Assembly: GCA_021734525.1 (NCBI GenBank)
Contig: JAIPIW010000006.1
Coordinates: forward strand, 1 to 41,218
Direction of reading: 5' to 3'
Origin: Candidatus Altimarinota bacterium
GTDB lineage: Bacteria > Patescibacteriota > Gracilibacteria > UBA4473
DNA: 41,218 nt
Shown: positions 6,703 through 15,083 of the stretch, piece after piece
Numbering within the stretch: the stretch's first letter is position 1
How the letters are laid out: the number at the start of each line of letters is the position of its first letter
The notes under the pieces: model-generated
Databases searched by the model: none
Told to the model about the DNA's origin: nothing
Seen by the model: the letters and a program-made list of their open reading frames with translations, nothing else
Made by a program: the position numbers and the translations under genes

Positions 6703-7707
6703 ATGGCTAAAAAACGTATTGCTATCAATGGTTTTGGACGAATTGGACGAGCCGCTGCCCGTCTTATTCTATCTGGTCACACTAAAGATTTAGAACTTGT
6801 AGCTATCAATGACCCTTCAGATACTTCTATTTCTGCTCACCTGTTCCAGTTTGATTCTAACTACGGAGTTTATCCAGGAACTGTTAATGTAGAAAATAAT
6901 GGAACCATTATTAACATTGATGGACAGAAGATTAAAAAATTCACTACCAGAGAAATATCTGAATTGCCTTGGAAAGACTTAAGCATTGATACCGTTATTG
7001 ATTGTACAGGAGTCTTTAAGACCGTCGAAAAAGCCCAACCACATCTAGATCAAGGAGCTAAAAAGGTTCTTATCTCTGCTCCAGCTAAAGATACTAACTT
7101 CAAGACGATAGTACTCGGAGTAAATGATCATCTTCTTAAAGAAGACGATAAATTTGTCTCTAATGCTTCTTGTACTACTAATGGACTAGCTCCAATTGCT
7201 AAAGTCCTGAATGATAATTTTGGTATAGAATGCGGATTAATGACGACAATTCATGCCTACACTGGTTCCCAACCAGTATTAGACGTAGGAGGAGGTAAGG
7301 ATTTGCGAAGAATGAGAGCAGCTGCTTTAAGCATGCTCCCTACTTCTACCGGAGCCACCAAAGCTGTGGGACTAGTTCTACCAGAACTTAACGGTAAATT
7401 ATCTGGACTAGCAATACGAGTTCCAACTTCTACTGTTTCTCTGGTAGATTTAACAATTAAGGTCAGTAAAAAGGTTACTGCCGAAGAAATTAATGCAGCT
7501 ATCAAAGAAGCGAGCAAAAAGATGCCACATATTATTGGTTATGAAGAACGTCCTTTAGTTTCCATTGATTTCAAGGGAGATTCTCGCTCTACTATTTTCG
7601 ATCCCGCCGAAACCACTGTCATAAATGATTTAGTAAAAGTACTTTCTTGGTATGACAATGAATGGGGTTATTCTTGTCGTCTAGTAGAACTGGCAGAAAG
7701 GCTATAG
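6703..7707 (+). CDS. gap: Glyceraldehyde-3-phosphate dehydrogenase
   Basis: Oxidises glyceraldehyde 3-phosphate to 1,3-bisphosphoglycerate with NAD and phosphate in glycolysis. The length is the standard 334 residues. The NAD-binding motif NGFGRIGR (9-16), the active-site NASCTTN with nucleophile C157, HAYTGSQ and WYDNEWGYS near the C-terminus are all intact. Asp in INDPSD (near 37) is consistent with NAD preference. The gene is divergent from thrS across a 245-bp region holding a 20-bp palindrome. No clean promoter with both hexamers can be assigned on this strand. The ATG lies in the same CTAAAAAATGGC context as tuf, without a Shine-Dalgarno sequence. Confidence 0.98.
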   Translation: MAKKRIAINGFGRIGRAAARLILSGHTKDLELVAINDPSDTSISAHLFQFDSNYGVYPGTVNVENNGTIINIDGQKIKKFTTREISELPWKDLSIDTVIDCTGVFKTVEKAQPHLDQGAKKVLISAPAKDTNFKTIVLGVNDHLLKEDDKFVSNASCTTNGLAPIAKVLNDNFGIECGLMTTIHAYTGSQPVLDVGGGKDLRRMRAAALSMLPTSTGATKAVGLVLPELNGKLSGLAIRVPTSTVSLVDLTIKVSKKVTAEEINAAIKEASKKMPHIIGYEERPLVSIDFKGDSRSTIFDPAETTVINDLVKVLSWYDNEWGYSCRLVELAERL

Positions 7708-7718
7708 GAGGCCCCGTT

Positions 7719-10700
7719 TTAATTAAAGGCCAGAAAGTTCTGCTCACCATCTTTCACCATCTGATCGAAAAGATCTTCTGAATACTTTGAATGTAGTAGA
7801 ACAGGGTATTGAGGATCCATACTACTGATCTCATCTACCTTGCTATTATCCCAGTTATTATGATGATAATCGTGAGTATCATTTTTTCCCCACCCAACAT
7901 AACCCACTTCTAGAGGAAGATTTTCGATGTAATCATCAGCTAAACCATGAATATCATTTGTTCCCGGTAAACGGACTTGGGAAACTCTATATTCTGCACC
8001 TTTACCATTTAAGGCAGTCTGCATTATTAATTCGAAAAAACTAATATCATCGGCAATCATTTCTCTTCCTTGTTTTCTCAAATGATGTTGTGATTTTAAT
8101 TGGACCCCACCATTAATCTCTTTTCCTGAAGCATCTTTAGCTATCCCTCCAATTTCCGTATTTCCAGAGTTAGGATGAAAAACTCCGTGATATTCTATTC
8201 TAACATTTTCCGGATGCTCTTTGGCTAATCCGTATACTTCTTGGGCAACTCTTTGAGATTCTTCGGAAATGTTTTTTCTCATCCATTCTCGCCAATCTTC
8301 CTTATTCATATGTCCAAAAAAGTTTTCTCCTGCCTTGAGCATCGTGCGCAACTCGTTGCGACCATTTTCTGTTAAAAATTGTTCTCCGGTCCAAAAAAAG
8401 GTTGTTTTTGCTCCGTGTTCCACTGCTTGCTGAGCCAATTGGACATCATTACGATGTGGACCATCGTCTATTGTAAAATCAAATTTTTCATTCCAAGGCA
8501 AACTTTCTTTATCTCGTGCCGGACCATCAGTATTTTTTCGACCTGTTTCGCGCACTTGGTCATATAAAAAGTTCTTGAGATATCTGATACTTCGATCGTA
8601 AGCAGAAGCAAATTCTGGATATTTCTGACTTTCTTCCGCTAAAGAAGATATCTTCTCTTCTACATTAAATATAAAATCCATCTTTTCTCCAGAAGAACTA
8701 AATTCTGGTATTCTAGTTTGTTCCCTAAGACTAGTAACATCTACTCCCATATCTTCTAGTAAACCTTGTTTTTCTTTACGAATCCAACTTTGAGTATCTC
8801 CATGTGCACCATGCTCTACTAGTAATCTTCCCTCGTTGTCCCGAACAACCTGAGAAGAAAGTGTCACTGTTAATTTTCTATTATGCACTTCTTCTATATG
8901 AGCAATTAATTTTTTAGCTGCAGAACGTTGTGCTGGAGTAGGATCCAATACTTCTCCTGCTTCTTGAGATTCTCCTCTGTTTGGATCCGCCTTGAAATTA
9001 GGATCTGTTGGGAGAGCAAACTCAAAAGCTATCCCCTTTGGATTTATATCCAAATCACCATTAAGTTTGGCAATTGGTCCTCCTGCACCACTCCCTAAAT
9101 TTTCATCAAAAAATTGCACAACTCGTCCGTCTGACAAAATACCAAAAGCGAAATCAGCATTGGTTCTTCCTTGTTCTATAAGATTTTCATCAGCCTTTAA
9201 ACGATTTTCTTGTTCTGATAATTTTGGATTGTACCAATTACCAGAACCATGTAAAAGAATGTATTCTTTAGTGGTATTACATTCTATAGTTGGAATTTTA
9301 GAATAATCCTCTGGAATTTCTCCATTTCTCCTCCCAGAATTCCTAATCTTATAAATCTGCAAATCTCCAATTTTATTTTGTGTTTCCCCTGGCTTCATTT
9401 GATGAAGACTCCTCGCTGAAAAATTATTATGTACTGTTACCCCCTCGTATTGTTCTTTGCTTTGCAAAGAAGACAAAATAACTTCAGTATATTTGTCTAC
9501 TGATTGTCCATATAACTCACTACGAATCTCGGGTGTAATTCTTTCTGCTACTCCTTCTCCTTCCATAATTCTCTGATACAAAACAGAACTTTTTAGTTTT
9601 TCCCATGAATCTGCTTCGCATATTTCTTTTACTAATCCGTCTTTGTTAGTTAATAGATCTAGTGCTTCCTCTTCAATAAACTCACTAAGGGCTCTTTGGG
9701 TATTAGAAGTTTTTTCCCAATCAATTTCTACAGAATATGGTTTATAGAAAGACAAATCACCATCTAATACTAAACTAGGATTAAGACTTAAAACAGTATT
9801 CAAACGATCTTGTACGGCCGCTCTATAAGTAGACATTTCTCCTGACAAAGATTCCATGGCGAAATACTTTAAATCCTCTGGTTCACCCCTCATATGATTA
9901 TCATGTCGAGGTTTTAAATACGTTTCCGTAAGAAATTCCATTGTTTTAGTTCTATCCATAACAGCATCTTCTCTACCACTTAAGGCTTTTATCAATTCTT
10001 CTCTATTCACTGCTCCATCTGTAAATATTTCTGGATAATTTTCTAAAACAGAAGGATTATTTCTTACCTTCGAAGCTAATAAATTAACATCTACTTGAAA
10101 AACCCCAAAGGTCCTTGGTTCATGTTCTAAACGCATTTGCTTACTCTCAAATCCGGGAATCATAGTAGTAATTACTGCATGATTTTTTTCTATATCATCA
10201 ACTAGTGACTTAACTCTTCTGGTATACATGTATAAGTCATATTCTGTAGCTTTGTTGTTGTTTAAAATATTATCCTGTAAATCACTCTTTAAGTTTAAAA
10301 CTGCTTGCTTTTCTTTCTCGCTCAAGATCGTTCTTACAAAATTGTTTTCTGCTAGAATTTGTAATTCATCAACCACAGATGAAATCTTATCTTTCTTAAG
10401 CGTGTTTAATTTAGGATCCCATGCAAAACCAGATTCTTTTTGAGCCATTAAGAAAATTAACTCTAACTCTTGTGGCGAAGGATTAAAATCAACATTTTCA
10501 AAAGCTTCTAGCATTTCTGGCATCTCATTAAATCGTTCTAAAACATCCGAGTAATCATATTTAGTAGATTCTATCTCCGGTCTTTCATCAACATTTTCTG
10601 GTTGATTAGAATTTAATAAAGATGGATTGCCTTCAGTAGTAGCCATATCTCTTTCTAATGAATCCGTACTTGTACTATCTGCTTGAACAAATGTTCTCAT

Positions 10701-11207
10701 ATCTGGAATATTCATCTCTCCTATCTTGGGAATGCTAATGTCCAAATCTATATCATTCTTTGACTCTAATGGAGTTATGTTCTTTGTAAGGCTGGTATCT
10801 CCATCAGCATATTTTCCCCAAATATTTCTAATATCTGCTTTATCTTCTAACTCATCTAATTCTGGTGTATTTACATTCGATTGTAATGGATATAGAGGGG
10901 TATTATAACCATCTTCCTCAGCTTTTGGTGGAACTGTTCCATTTAAGTAAGCCTCTTTTTTGTCTCGATGGATAACTTTTATTTTCCCTTCACTTTCGTT
11001 GTAATCCACAAGATCACCTACCTCAACTAAATTCATATCATCATCCTCTCTATAGGTTTCTTTCTGTAAATCAGTATATTTACTCCAAACCTTATTAGGA
11101 TCTACCTCATTTTCCAGTTCACCTAAAGCTTTCGTAACACAATTAATCTCTCTAGAAATTGCTATCGCTCTGCCGCTGTTTTCAGTGTTATGTACTTCTT
11201 GAACCAT
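7719..11207 (-). CDS. Giant multidomain peptidoglycan-active protein (transglycosylase-like, amidase, deacetylase)
   Basis: A 1162-residue protein with, in order: (a) an acidic disordered N-terminus with two copies of a 17-residue motif, ELENEVDPNKVWSKYTD (30-46) and ELEDKADIRNIWGKYAD (119-135); (b) a lytic-transglycosylase-like region with LIFLMAQKESGF (250-261, candidate acid E258) and RTFGVFQVD (365-373); (c) an N-acetylmuramoyl-L-alanine amidase type 2 domain (about 645-815) with YILLHGSGNW (H653), DFAFGILSDGRVVQF and EHGAHGDTQSW (H799/H802, D804); (d) a NodB-like polysaccharide deacetylase domain (about 905-1145) with FTIDDGPH (911-918), FGHMNKED, RLPGTND and VLLHS. The second metal-binding histidine of the deacetylase motif is not obvious. 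I see no signal peptide or membrane helix, so export is unexplained. It would cut and modify cell-wall glycan or peptide, of self or of a neighbour. It is convergent with gap, 11 bp apart. Confidence 0.72.
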   Translation of the reverse strand: MVQEVHNTENSGRAIAISREINCVTKALGELENEVDPNKVWSKYTDLQKETYREDDDMNLVEVGDLVDYNESEGKIKVIHRDKKEAYLNGTVPPKAEEDGYNTPLYPLQSNVNTPELDELEDKADIRNIWGKYADGDTSLTKNITPLESKNDIDLDISIPKIGEMNIPDMRTFVQADSTSTDSLERDMATTEGNPSLLNSNQPENVDERPEIESTKYDYSDVLERFNEMPEMLEAFENVDFNPSPQELELIFLMAQKESGFAWDPKLNTLKKDKISSVVDELQILAENNFVRTILSEKEKQAVLNLKSDLQDNILNNNKATEYDLYMYTRRVKSLVDDIEKNHAVITTMIPGFESKQMRLEHEPRTFGVFQVDVNLLASKVRNNPSVLENYPEIFTDGAVNREELIKALSGREDAVMDRTKTMEFLTETYLKPRHDNHMRGEPEDLKYFAMESLSGEMSTYRAAVQDRLNTVLSLNPSLVLDGDLSFYKPYSVEIDWEKTSNTQRALSEFIEEEALDLLTNKDGLVKEICEADSWEKLKSSVLYQRIMEGEGVAERITPEIRSELYGQSVDKYTEVILSSLQSKEQYEGVTVHNNFSARSLHQMKPGETQNKIGDLQIYKIRNSGRRNGEIPEDYSKIPTIECNTTKEYILLHGSGNWYNPKLSEQENRLKADENLIEQGRTNADFAFGILSDGRVVQFFDENLGSGAGGPIAKLNGDLDINPKGIAFEFALPTDPNFKADPNRGESQEAGEVLDPTPAQRSAAKKLIAHIEEVHNRKLTVTLSSQVVRDNEGRLLVEHGAHGDTQSWIRKEKQGLLEDMGVDVTSLREQTRIPEFSSSGEKMDFIFNVEEKISSLAEESQKYPEFASAYDRSIRYLKNFLYDQVRETGRKNTDGPARDKESLPWNEKFDFTIDDGPHRNDVQLAQQAVEHGAKTTFFWTGEQFLTENGRNELRTMLKAGENFFGHMNKEDWREWMRKNISEESQRVAQEVYGLAKEHPENVRIEYHGVFHPNSGNTEIGGIAKDASGKEINGGVQLKSQHHLRKQGREMIADDISFFELIMQTALNGKGAEYRVSQVRLPGTNDIHGLADDYIENLPLEVGYVGWGKNDTHDYHHNNWDNSKVDEISSMDPQYPVLLHSKYSEDLFDQMVKDGEQNFLAFN

Positions 11208-11213
11208 CCTTAT

Positions 11214-11242
11214 ATTATAACATAATATAACACTAAATACAA
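11214..11242 (-). promoter_or_regulatory. Promoter giving a probable leaderless mRNA
   Basis: On the minus strand TATAAT (11219-11214) lies only 6 nt before the ATG (11207). A weak -35 TTGTAT (11242-11237) is 17 nt upstream. The -10 lies inside an AT inverted repeat, TTATATTAT / ATAATATAA (11210-11230). Transcription should begin at or next to the start codon. Confidence 0.55.
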
Positions 11243-11261
11243 ATAGTAACTTCTGAAATGA

Positions 11262-11290
11262 TTGACTTTATCAATCAAATTAGCTATAGT
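11262..11290 (+). promoter_or_regulatory. Promoter of the RNase J gene
   Basis: TTGACT (11262-11267), 17 nt spacer, TATAGT (11285-11290). The leader of about 105 nt contains two inverted repeats: TTGAGATA-ATA-TATCTCAA (11302-11320) and GCAGAATTCTGC (11351-11362). They could be RNase or autoregulation targets. Confidence 0.65.
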
Positions 11291-11402
11291 TAGTATGATT
11301 TTTGAGATAATATATCTCAATTAATAGGGGGAAAGACAAATAGCAGAAAGGCAGAATTCTGCATTAAATAACAAAAAACGCACGTTCTTTATTACAATTA
11401 CA

Positions 11403-13331
11403 ATGAATGCAAAAAAACTGAGCCAATGGCTCGGGAAGGAAGGTCTTCTCGAGACAAATACGGCAGATACAAACTCAAAAGCAAAGAGTATAACACCTAA
11501 AACACAAACTACAGGTCTCCCAAAGACCAATCCTAATTACAAGCAAGCAAGACCTAAAAATAAACCAGGTTCTGCGCAACATCCAAAAACTAATAATTCT
11601 TTCGATTACAACCCTACTGTTGGTAGGCCTACTGTAGCAAAAAGAGAGAAATTTCATCCTACTAACTTCCTTAAAAGTGGTAACAAAGGAGATATCCGTA
11701 TTATTCCACTAGGAGGGTTAGAACAAGTTGGAGAAAACATGATGTTTATAGAATGGGGTGATGATATTGTCATTATTGATACTGGTGTCGAATTCCCTAG
11801 CCCAGAACATCTAGGAATAGATGTTCTTATTCCTAATATTTCCTATCTTGTCCAAAACAAGAAAAAAATTAGGGGAGTTATCTACACTCATGGACACTTA
11901 GACCACATTGGTGGGGTGCCTTACACCATACCAGAACTTGGTTTTCCTCCTATTTACGCCACTAGATTAACCAAGGAATTAATCCTCGCTAATTCCGTAG
12001 AACACGGGATTAAAGATAAGTTAAAAATATCCGAGATTAATCCCAAATCTAAAATAAGACTCGGAAAATTTGAATTTGAATTCTTTCACATTAACCATTC
12101 CATTCCAGACGGAGTAGGAGTAGTTATTAAGACTCCTTACGGACAGATTGTGCATACTTCTGACTTTAAGATCGACCAAAATCCTTCAGATGATCAGCCA
12201 GCAGATTTAGGAAGAATAGCGCAAATTGGTAGAAATGGAGTAGCTTTAGCATTAGTAGATTCTACTAATGCTATAAAACCCGGTCATACTTTGTCAGAAT
12301 CGGTTATTGAAGGTGAACTAAAGAAACTTATCAAAGACGCCGAAGGACGTGTAATAATCACTACTTTTGCTTCTAGTATTGGTCGAATCTCCAAAGTTGT
12401 AGAAGCGGCAGAAAAAGATGGTAGAACCGTCTTTCTTTCTGGTCGTTCTATGGAAAAAAATATGATCATTGCTCGTAAACTCAACTACCTAAAATGCAAA
12501 GATGCCACCCTACAACTTATGTCTCCCAAAATAAAGACCATGGATCCTAAAAAAGTTCTTGTCCTTTCGACCGGTTCCCAAGGAGAAGAGCTTGCTGCTT
12601 TGACCCGTATGGCTGCCGGGACGCATAAAGACGTTAAACTCAATAAGAATGACACCGTAGTTTTCTCTAGTTCTCCTATTCCAGGTAACGAACTAGCCAT
12701 AGTTTCCGTCCTAAATAATTTAGCAGAAATAGGGGTCAAAATGTTCGATAAAAAGAAATTGGATATCCATGTTTCTGGTCATGCTTACGAAGAGGAAGTG
12801 AAGTTAATGACTGCCCTTCTTAATCCCAAATACTTCACTCCGATTCACGGAGAAACGTACATGAGATACGGACACCGCGATATCATTGTCGAATCCTTAA
12901 ACTTCAAGGAAGAAAATACACTTATCATGAAAAATGGTCAGGGTATTGTCTTAAACAACCAAGGAGCCAGATTAATGACTGACAAAGAAGCTATCCCCGC
13001 TGGATCTGTGATGATCGAACTAGGAGAAAAGGTCGGAGAACATGTTTTATCAGACAGAACCACAATGTCCGACGCGGGAGCCATTTTTATTGTCGTTAAA
13101 CACAAAGACGGAAAAGTCCAAAAAGTAGATATTCGTTCTCGAGGATTTGTCTACATGAATATGCAACACGAGATCTTTAATATCTTAGGTAAAGAGATAA
13201 AGGATGTTTTCGAAAGGAACTATGATCCTGCTCGGCCAGACAAGGCTTTAGAAGAAACACTGAAACAATCCGCTATAAAGTTATTCTTCCGGAAATTTAA
13301 GAAAGAACCAGTAGTGGAAGTGGTGATTTAG
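11403..13331 (+). CDS. rnj: Ribonuclease J family metallo-beta-lactamase RNase
   Basis: RNase J is a 5'-3' exo- and endoribonuclease for mRNA decay and rRNA maturation, built on a metallo-beta-lactamase fold with a beta-CASP insert. The 642 residues include the zinc motif HGHLDH (163-168), HTSDFKID, the beta-CASP segment with TTFASSIGRI and STGSQGE, and the C-terminal GHAYEEE and IHGETYMRYGH segments. Residues 1-90 are a basic, Gln/Asn/Pro/Thr-rich, probably disordered extension absent from the Bacillus enzyme; such tails often bind RNA (inference). The ATG at 11403 is the first in frame after a good promoter and a structured leader. No Shine-Dalgarno sequence is close by. With 23S, 5S and three introns encoded next door, rRNA maturation is a plausible job. 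Confidence 0.94.
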   Translation: MNAKKLSQWLGKEGLLETNTADTNSKAKSITPKTQTTGLPKTNPNYKQARPKNKPGSAQHPKTNNSFDYNPTVGRPTVAKREKFHPTNFLKSGNKGDIRIIPLGGLEQVGENMMFIEWGDDIVIIDTGVEFPSPEHLGIDVLIPNISYLVQNKKKIRGVIYTHGHLDHIGGVPYTIPELGFPPIYATRLTKELILANSVEHGIKDKLKISEINPKSKIRLGKFEFEFFHINHSIPDGVGVVIKTPYGQIVHTSDFKIDQNPSDDQPADLGRIAQIGRNGVALALVDSTNAIKPGHTLSESVIEGELKKLIKDAEGRVIITTFASSIGRISKVVEAAEKDGRTVFLSGRSMEKNMIIARKLNYLKCKDATLQLMSPKIKTMDPKKVLVLSTGSQGEELAALTRMAAGTHKDVKLNKNDTVVFSSSPIPGNELAIVSVLNNLAEIGVKMFDKKKLDIHVSGHAYEEEVKLMTALLNPKYFTPIHGETYMRYGHRDIIVESLNFKEENTLIMKNGQGIVLNNQGARLMTDKEAIPAGSVMIELGEKVGEHVLSDRTTMSDAGAIFIVVKHKDGKVQKVDIRSRGFVYMNMQHEIFNILGKEIKDVFERNYDPARPDKALEETLKQSAIKLFFRKFKKEPVVEVVI

Positions 13332-13341
13332 GTTCCATTTC

Positions 13342-13641
13342 TTAACTAAGAGTAATTTTGCCACGAGGTATTCCTTTAACTATTCCCTGCTTAGTAATTT
13401 CTACGTCAGGGTCACCATCATCTTGTCCACAAGAACCATTATTAAATTCGCAAACTCCGTTTTCATAGGCAGCACATATTATTTTTATTTTCTCTCCCGT
13501 CTGAATAACTGTGACTGTTGGTCCCGCATTTTCTCCATAAAACTTTTTCTGCCACTTACTGTAGTCAACTCTGGCACAACCTTGTTCTCCTTCTAGTTTT
13601 CCTATTTCAACCGCAAGACCTGTAAAACGAGGCTTTTTCAT
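13342..13641 (-). CDS. Small hypothetical protein with four cysteines
   Basis: A 99-residue protein without signal peptide or membrane helix. The middle contains Cys at GCARV, IICAAY, GVCEF and SCGQ, of which the last three could form a metal site or disulphides. I recognise no family. The C-terminal stretch PDVEITKQGIVKGIPRGKIT looks like a beta-rich tail. It has its own promoter, TTGACA (13677-13672) - 16 nt - TAAATA (13655-13650), which leaves only 8 nt to the ATG and so predicts a leaderless transcript. It is convergent with the RNase J gene (10 bp apart) and lies just downstream of the 5S rRNA on the same strand. Confidence 0.6.
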   Translation of the reverse strand: MKKPRFTGLAVEIGKLEGEQGCARVDYSKWQKKFYGENAGPTVTVIQTGEKIKIICAAYENGVCEFNNGSCGQDDGDPDVEITKQGIVKGIPRGKITLS

Positions 13642-13649
13642 TTAATTGC

Positions 13650-13677
13650 TATTTATTCATTTTTTTTATTTTGTCAA
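13650..13677 (-). promoter_or_regulatory. Promoter of the 99-residue protein
   Basis: On the minus strand TTGACA (13677-13672), 16 nt, TAAATA (13655-13650). The ATG follows after 8 nt. Confidence 0.6.
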
Positions 13678-13706
13678 TAAAAATTTTGACACAAAAAAGG
13701 CTCAAT

Positions 13707-13820
13707 GTTGACGTCGACCTACTTTACCAGGGCTATCCCCAAGTATCATCGGCGCTGGCAGGCTTAACTGCTGAGTTCGGAATGGGATCAGGTGTACCCC
13801 CACCGCTACAGACATCAACA
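13707..13820 (-). rRNA. rrf: 5S ribosomal RNA
   Basis: The minus strand reads a 5S rRNA of about 114 nt. The ends pair: TGTTGATG at the 5' side (13820-13813) with CGTCAACA at the 3' side (13714-13707). The internal segment CCGAACTCAGCAGTTAAGCC (about 13783-13764) is the conserved loop and helix. It lies about 110 nt after the 23S 3' end in the same transcript. A run of six Ts directly beyond may end transcription. Confidence 0.95.
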
Positions 13821-13845
13821 CTGAACCTTCTTTAAGGTTTAGTTA

Positions 13846-13928
13846 TTTTAATTGTCGGTAAAATTTGATTATTTCATTTGCAAAGGTCTTTCTTCAATTT
13901 GCACACCAAGGAGATATTTAAGTCTGAG
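13846..13928 (-). ncRNA. 3' half of the pre-23S processing stem
   Basis: The RNA between 23S and 5S pairs with the 23S leader. CTCAGACTT (13928-13920) matches AAGTCTGAG (18820-18812). The ACCGACAA end of this spacer (near 13851) matches TTGTCGGT in the leader (near 18943). Between them, segments such as AATTTGC and CTTTCT match in the same order. The result is an imperfect double strand about 50-80 bp long, as used by RNase III-type rRNA processing. Confidence 0.75.
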
Positions 13929-14224
13929 AAAAAAAATTCAATCGACCGATTAGTATGACTCAGCTCAATGCATTACTGCACTTACACTTGTCACCTATCA
14001 ACCTGGTAGTCTCCCAGGGGTCTTAATGGGGAATCTAATCTTGGAAGAGGCTTCACGCTTAGATGCTTTCAGCGTTTATCCCGTCCGAACGTAGCTACCC
14101 GGCCATGCCGTTGACACGACAACCGGTACACCAGAGGTTCGTCCACTCCGGTCCTCTCGTACTAGGAGCAGCTTTCCTCAAATTCCCAAACGCACACGGA
14201 GGATAGAGACCGAACTGTCTCACG

Positions 14225-14990
14225 CGTGTTAATTCCATCATTACTGATGGCACGGACTATATCTTCACCCGTTTCTGATGTATCAGAACGAGGGGTCGAC
14301 GTATTATAGAACTCATCCGTATTGATTATGTTCTATCTTCATCTGCCGGGCTTCGGCAGATTCCAGTCTCTACGGGGACAAGTATCTTTATTTTTGCAAA
14401 AAAGCTATGACTTGCTTACTTGTAATTGTTCTTTTTTTAGAATAATTAAAGAGAGCCGTCTTATCCACCTGCTTACTTAACTTAATAAGCACATCAGGTG
14501 TCATTTTTCGCTGCGAAGGATGTTGTTTTATTAAATTCAACACATCCACAGCCAAAGCTTTTTTGAGACGAAGAAAGGGATACAGAAGTTTCAATACATA
14601 TTCCACTTCTCTTAAGCCAACTATAGCATATTCGCTCATACCGTCATTACGGTTGCGAATATATCCATAACCTAACTGGTCCTTTAGCCAAAGGAGAATT
14701 TCCTGATGGTCTTGTTTTTGATAAAACACGATACTGACTCGTATCTGATAACCCAATTTGTAATCCTTGCGAAATACAAGTTGAGCCATGATTGAGCCAT
14801 CTCCATCAAGAAAACCAGCTATATAGGCCTTATCTTGCGTCTTTAAAGACAATTTGTCTTCCCTCGGTATTGCCCCCTGGACAGTTCGAAATCCAGATGG
14901 GGTTTCACCGATATTAGTCGAGTTTAATACCATAGGTGTATGTAACACCGGTATTTTACTACTTCTCAGTAGTAGAACGCAATGTAATTT
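14225..14990 (-). mobile_element. Group I intron 1 in 23S (E. coli site 2593)
   Basis: A 766-nt insertion between exon ends ...CAGAACGT and CGTGAGACAG, which are continuous in E. coli 23S after U2593. The P1 helix is visible: the exon end AACGT pairs with intron GCGTT 10 nt inside, with the U-G pair at the splice site. The core words GGTGAAACC / GGCAATACC (P4 region), GTAGAGACT (P7 5' strand) and AAGATATAGTCC (P7 3' strand) are present. A P9 hairpin with GTAA loop and a terminal G (14225) follow. Site 2593 is also where the I-CreI intron of Chlamydomonas chloroplast 23S sits. The intron carries a LAGLIDADG gene. Confidence 0.92.
14388..14948 (-). CDS. LAGLIDADG homing endonuclease of intron 1
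   Basis: A 186-residue frame with one LAGLIDADG motif, [13 protein letters not shown] (near residues 41-53). This implies a homodimer that cuts the intronless 23S gene at the 2593 site and so spreads the intron. The first 35 or so codons overlap the P4-P6 core of the ribozyme and look constrained by RNA rather than protein. Translation may therefore begin later, for example at the TTG before SLKTQ. The C-terminal half is basic and helical ([20 protein letters not shown]). Single-motif enzymes of this size include I-CreI, whose host intron uses the same 23S site, though I cannot show sequence kinship by eye. The ORF ends 163 nt before the intron 3' end. Confidence 0.9.
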   Translation of the reverse strand: MLHTPMVLNSTNIGETPSGFRTVQGAIPREDKLSLKTQDKAYIAGFLDGDGSIMAQLVFRKDYKLGYQIRVSIVFYQKQDHQEILLWLKDQLGYGYIRNRNDGMSEYAIVGLREVEYVLKLLYPFLRLKKALAVDVLNLIKQHPSQRKMTPDVLIKLSKQVDKTALFNYSKKRTITSKQVIAFLQK

Positions 14991-15045
<55 letters not shown>

Positions 15046-15083
15046 AAGGTGCTTCCCCTCCAGGATGCGATGAGCCGACATCG

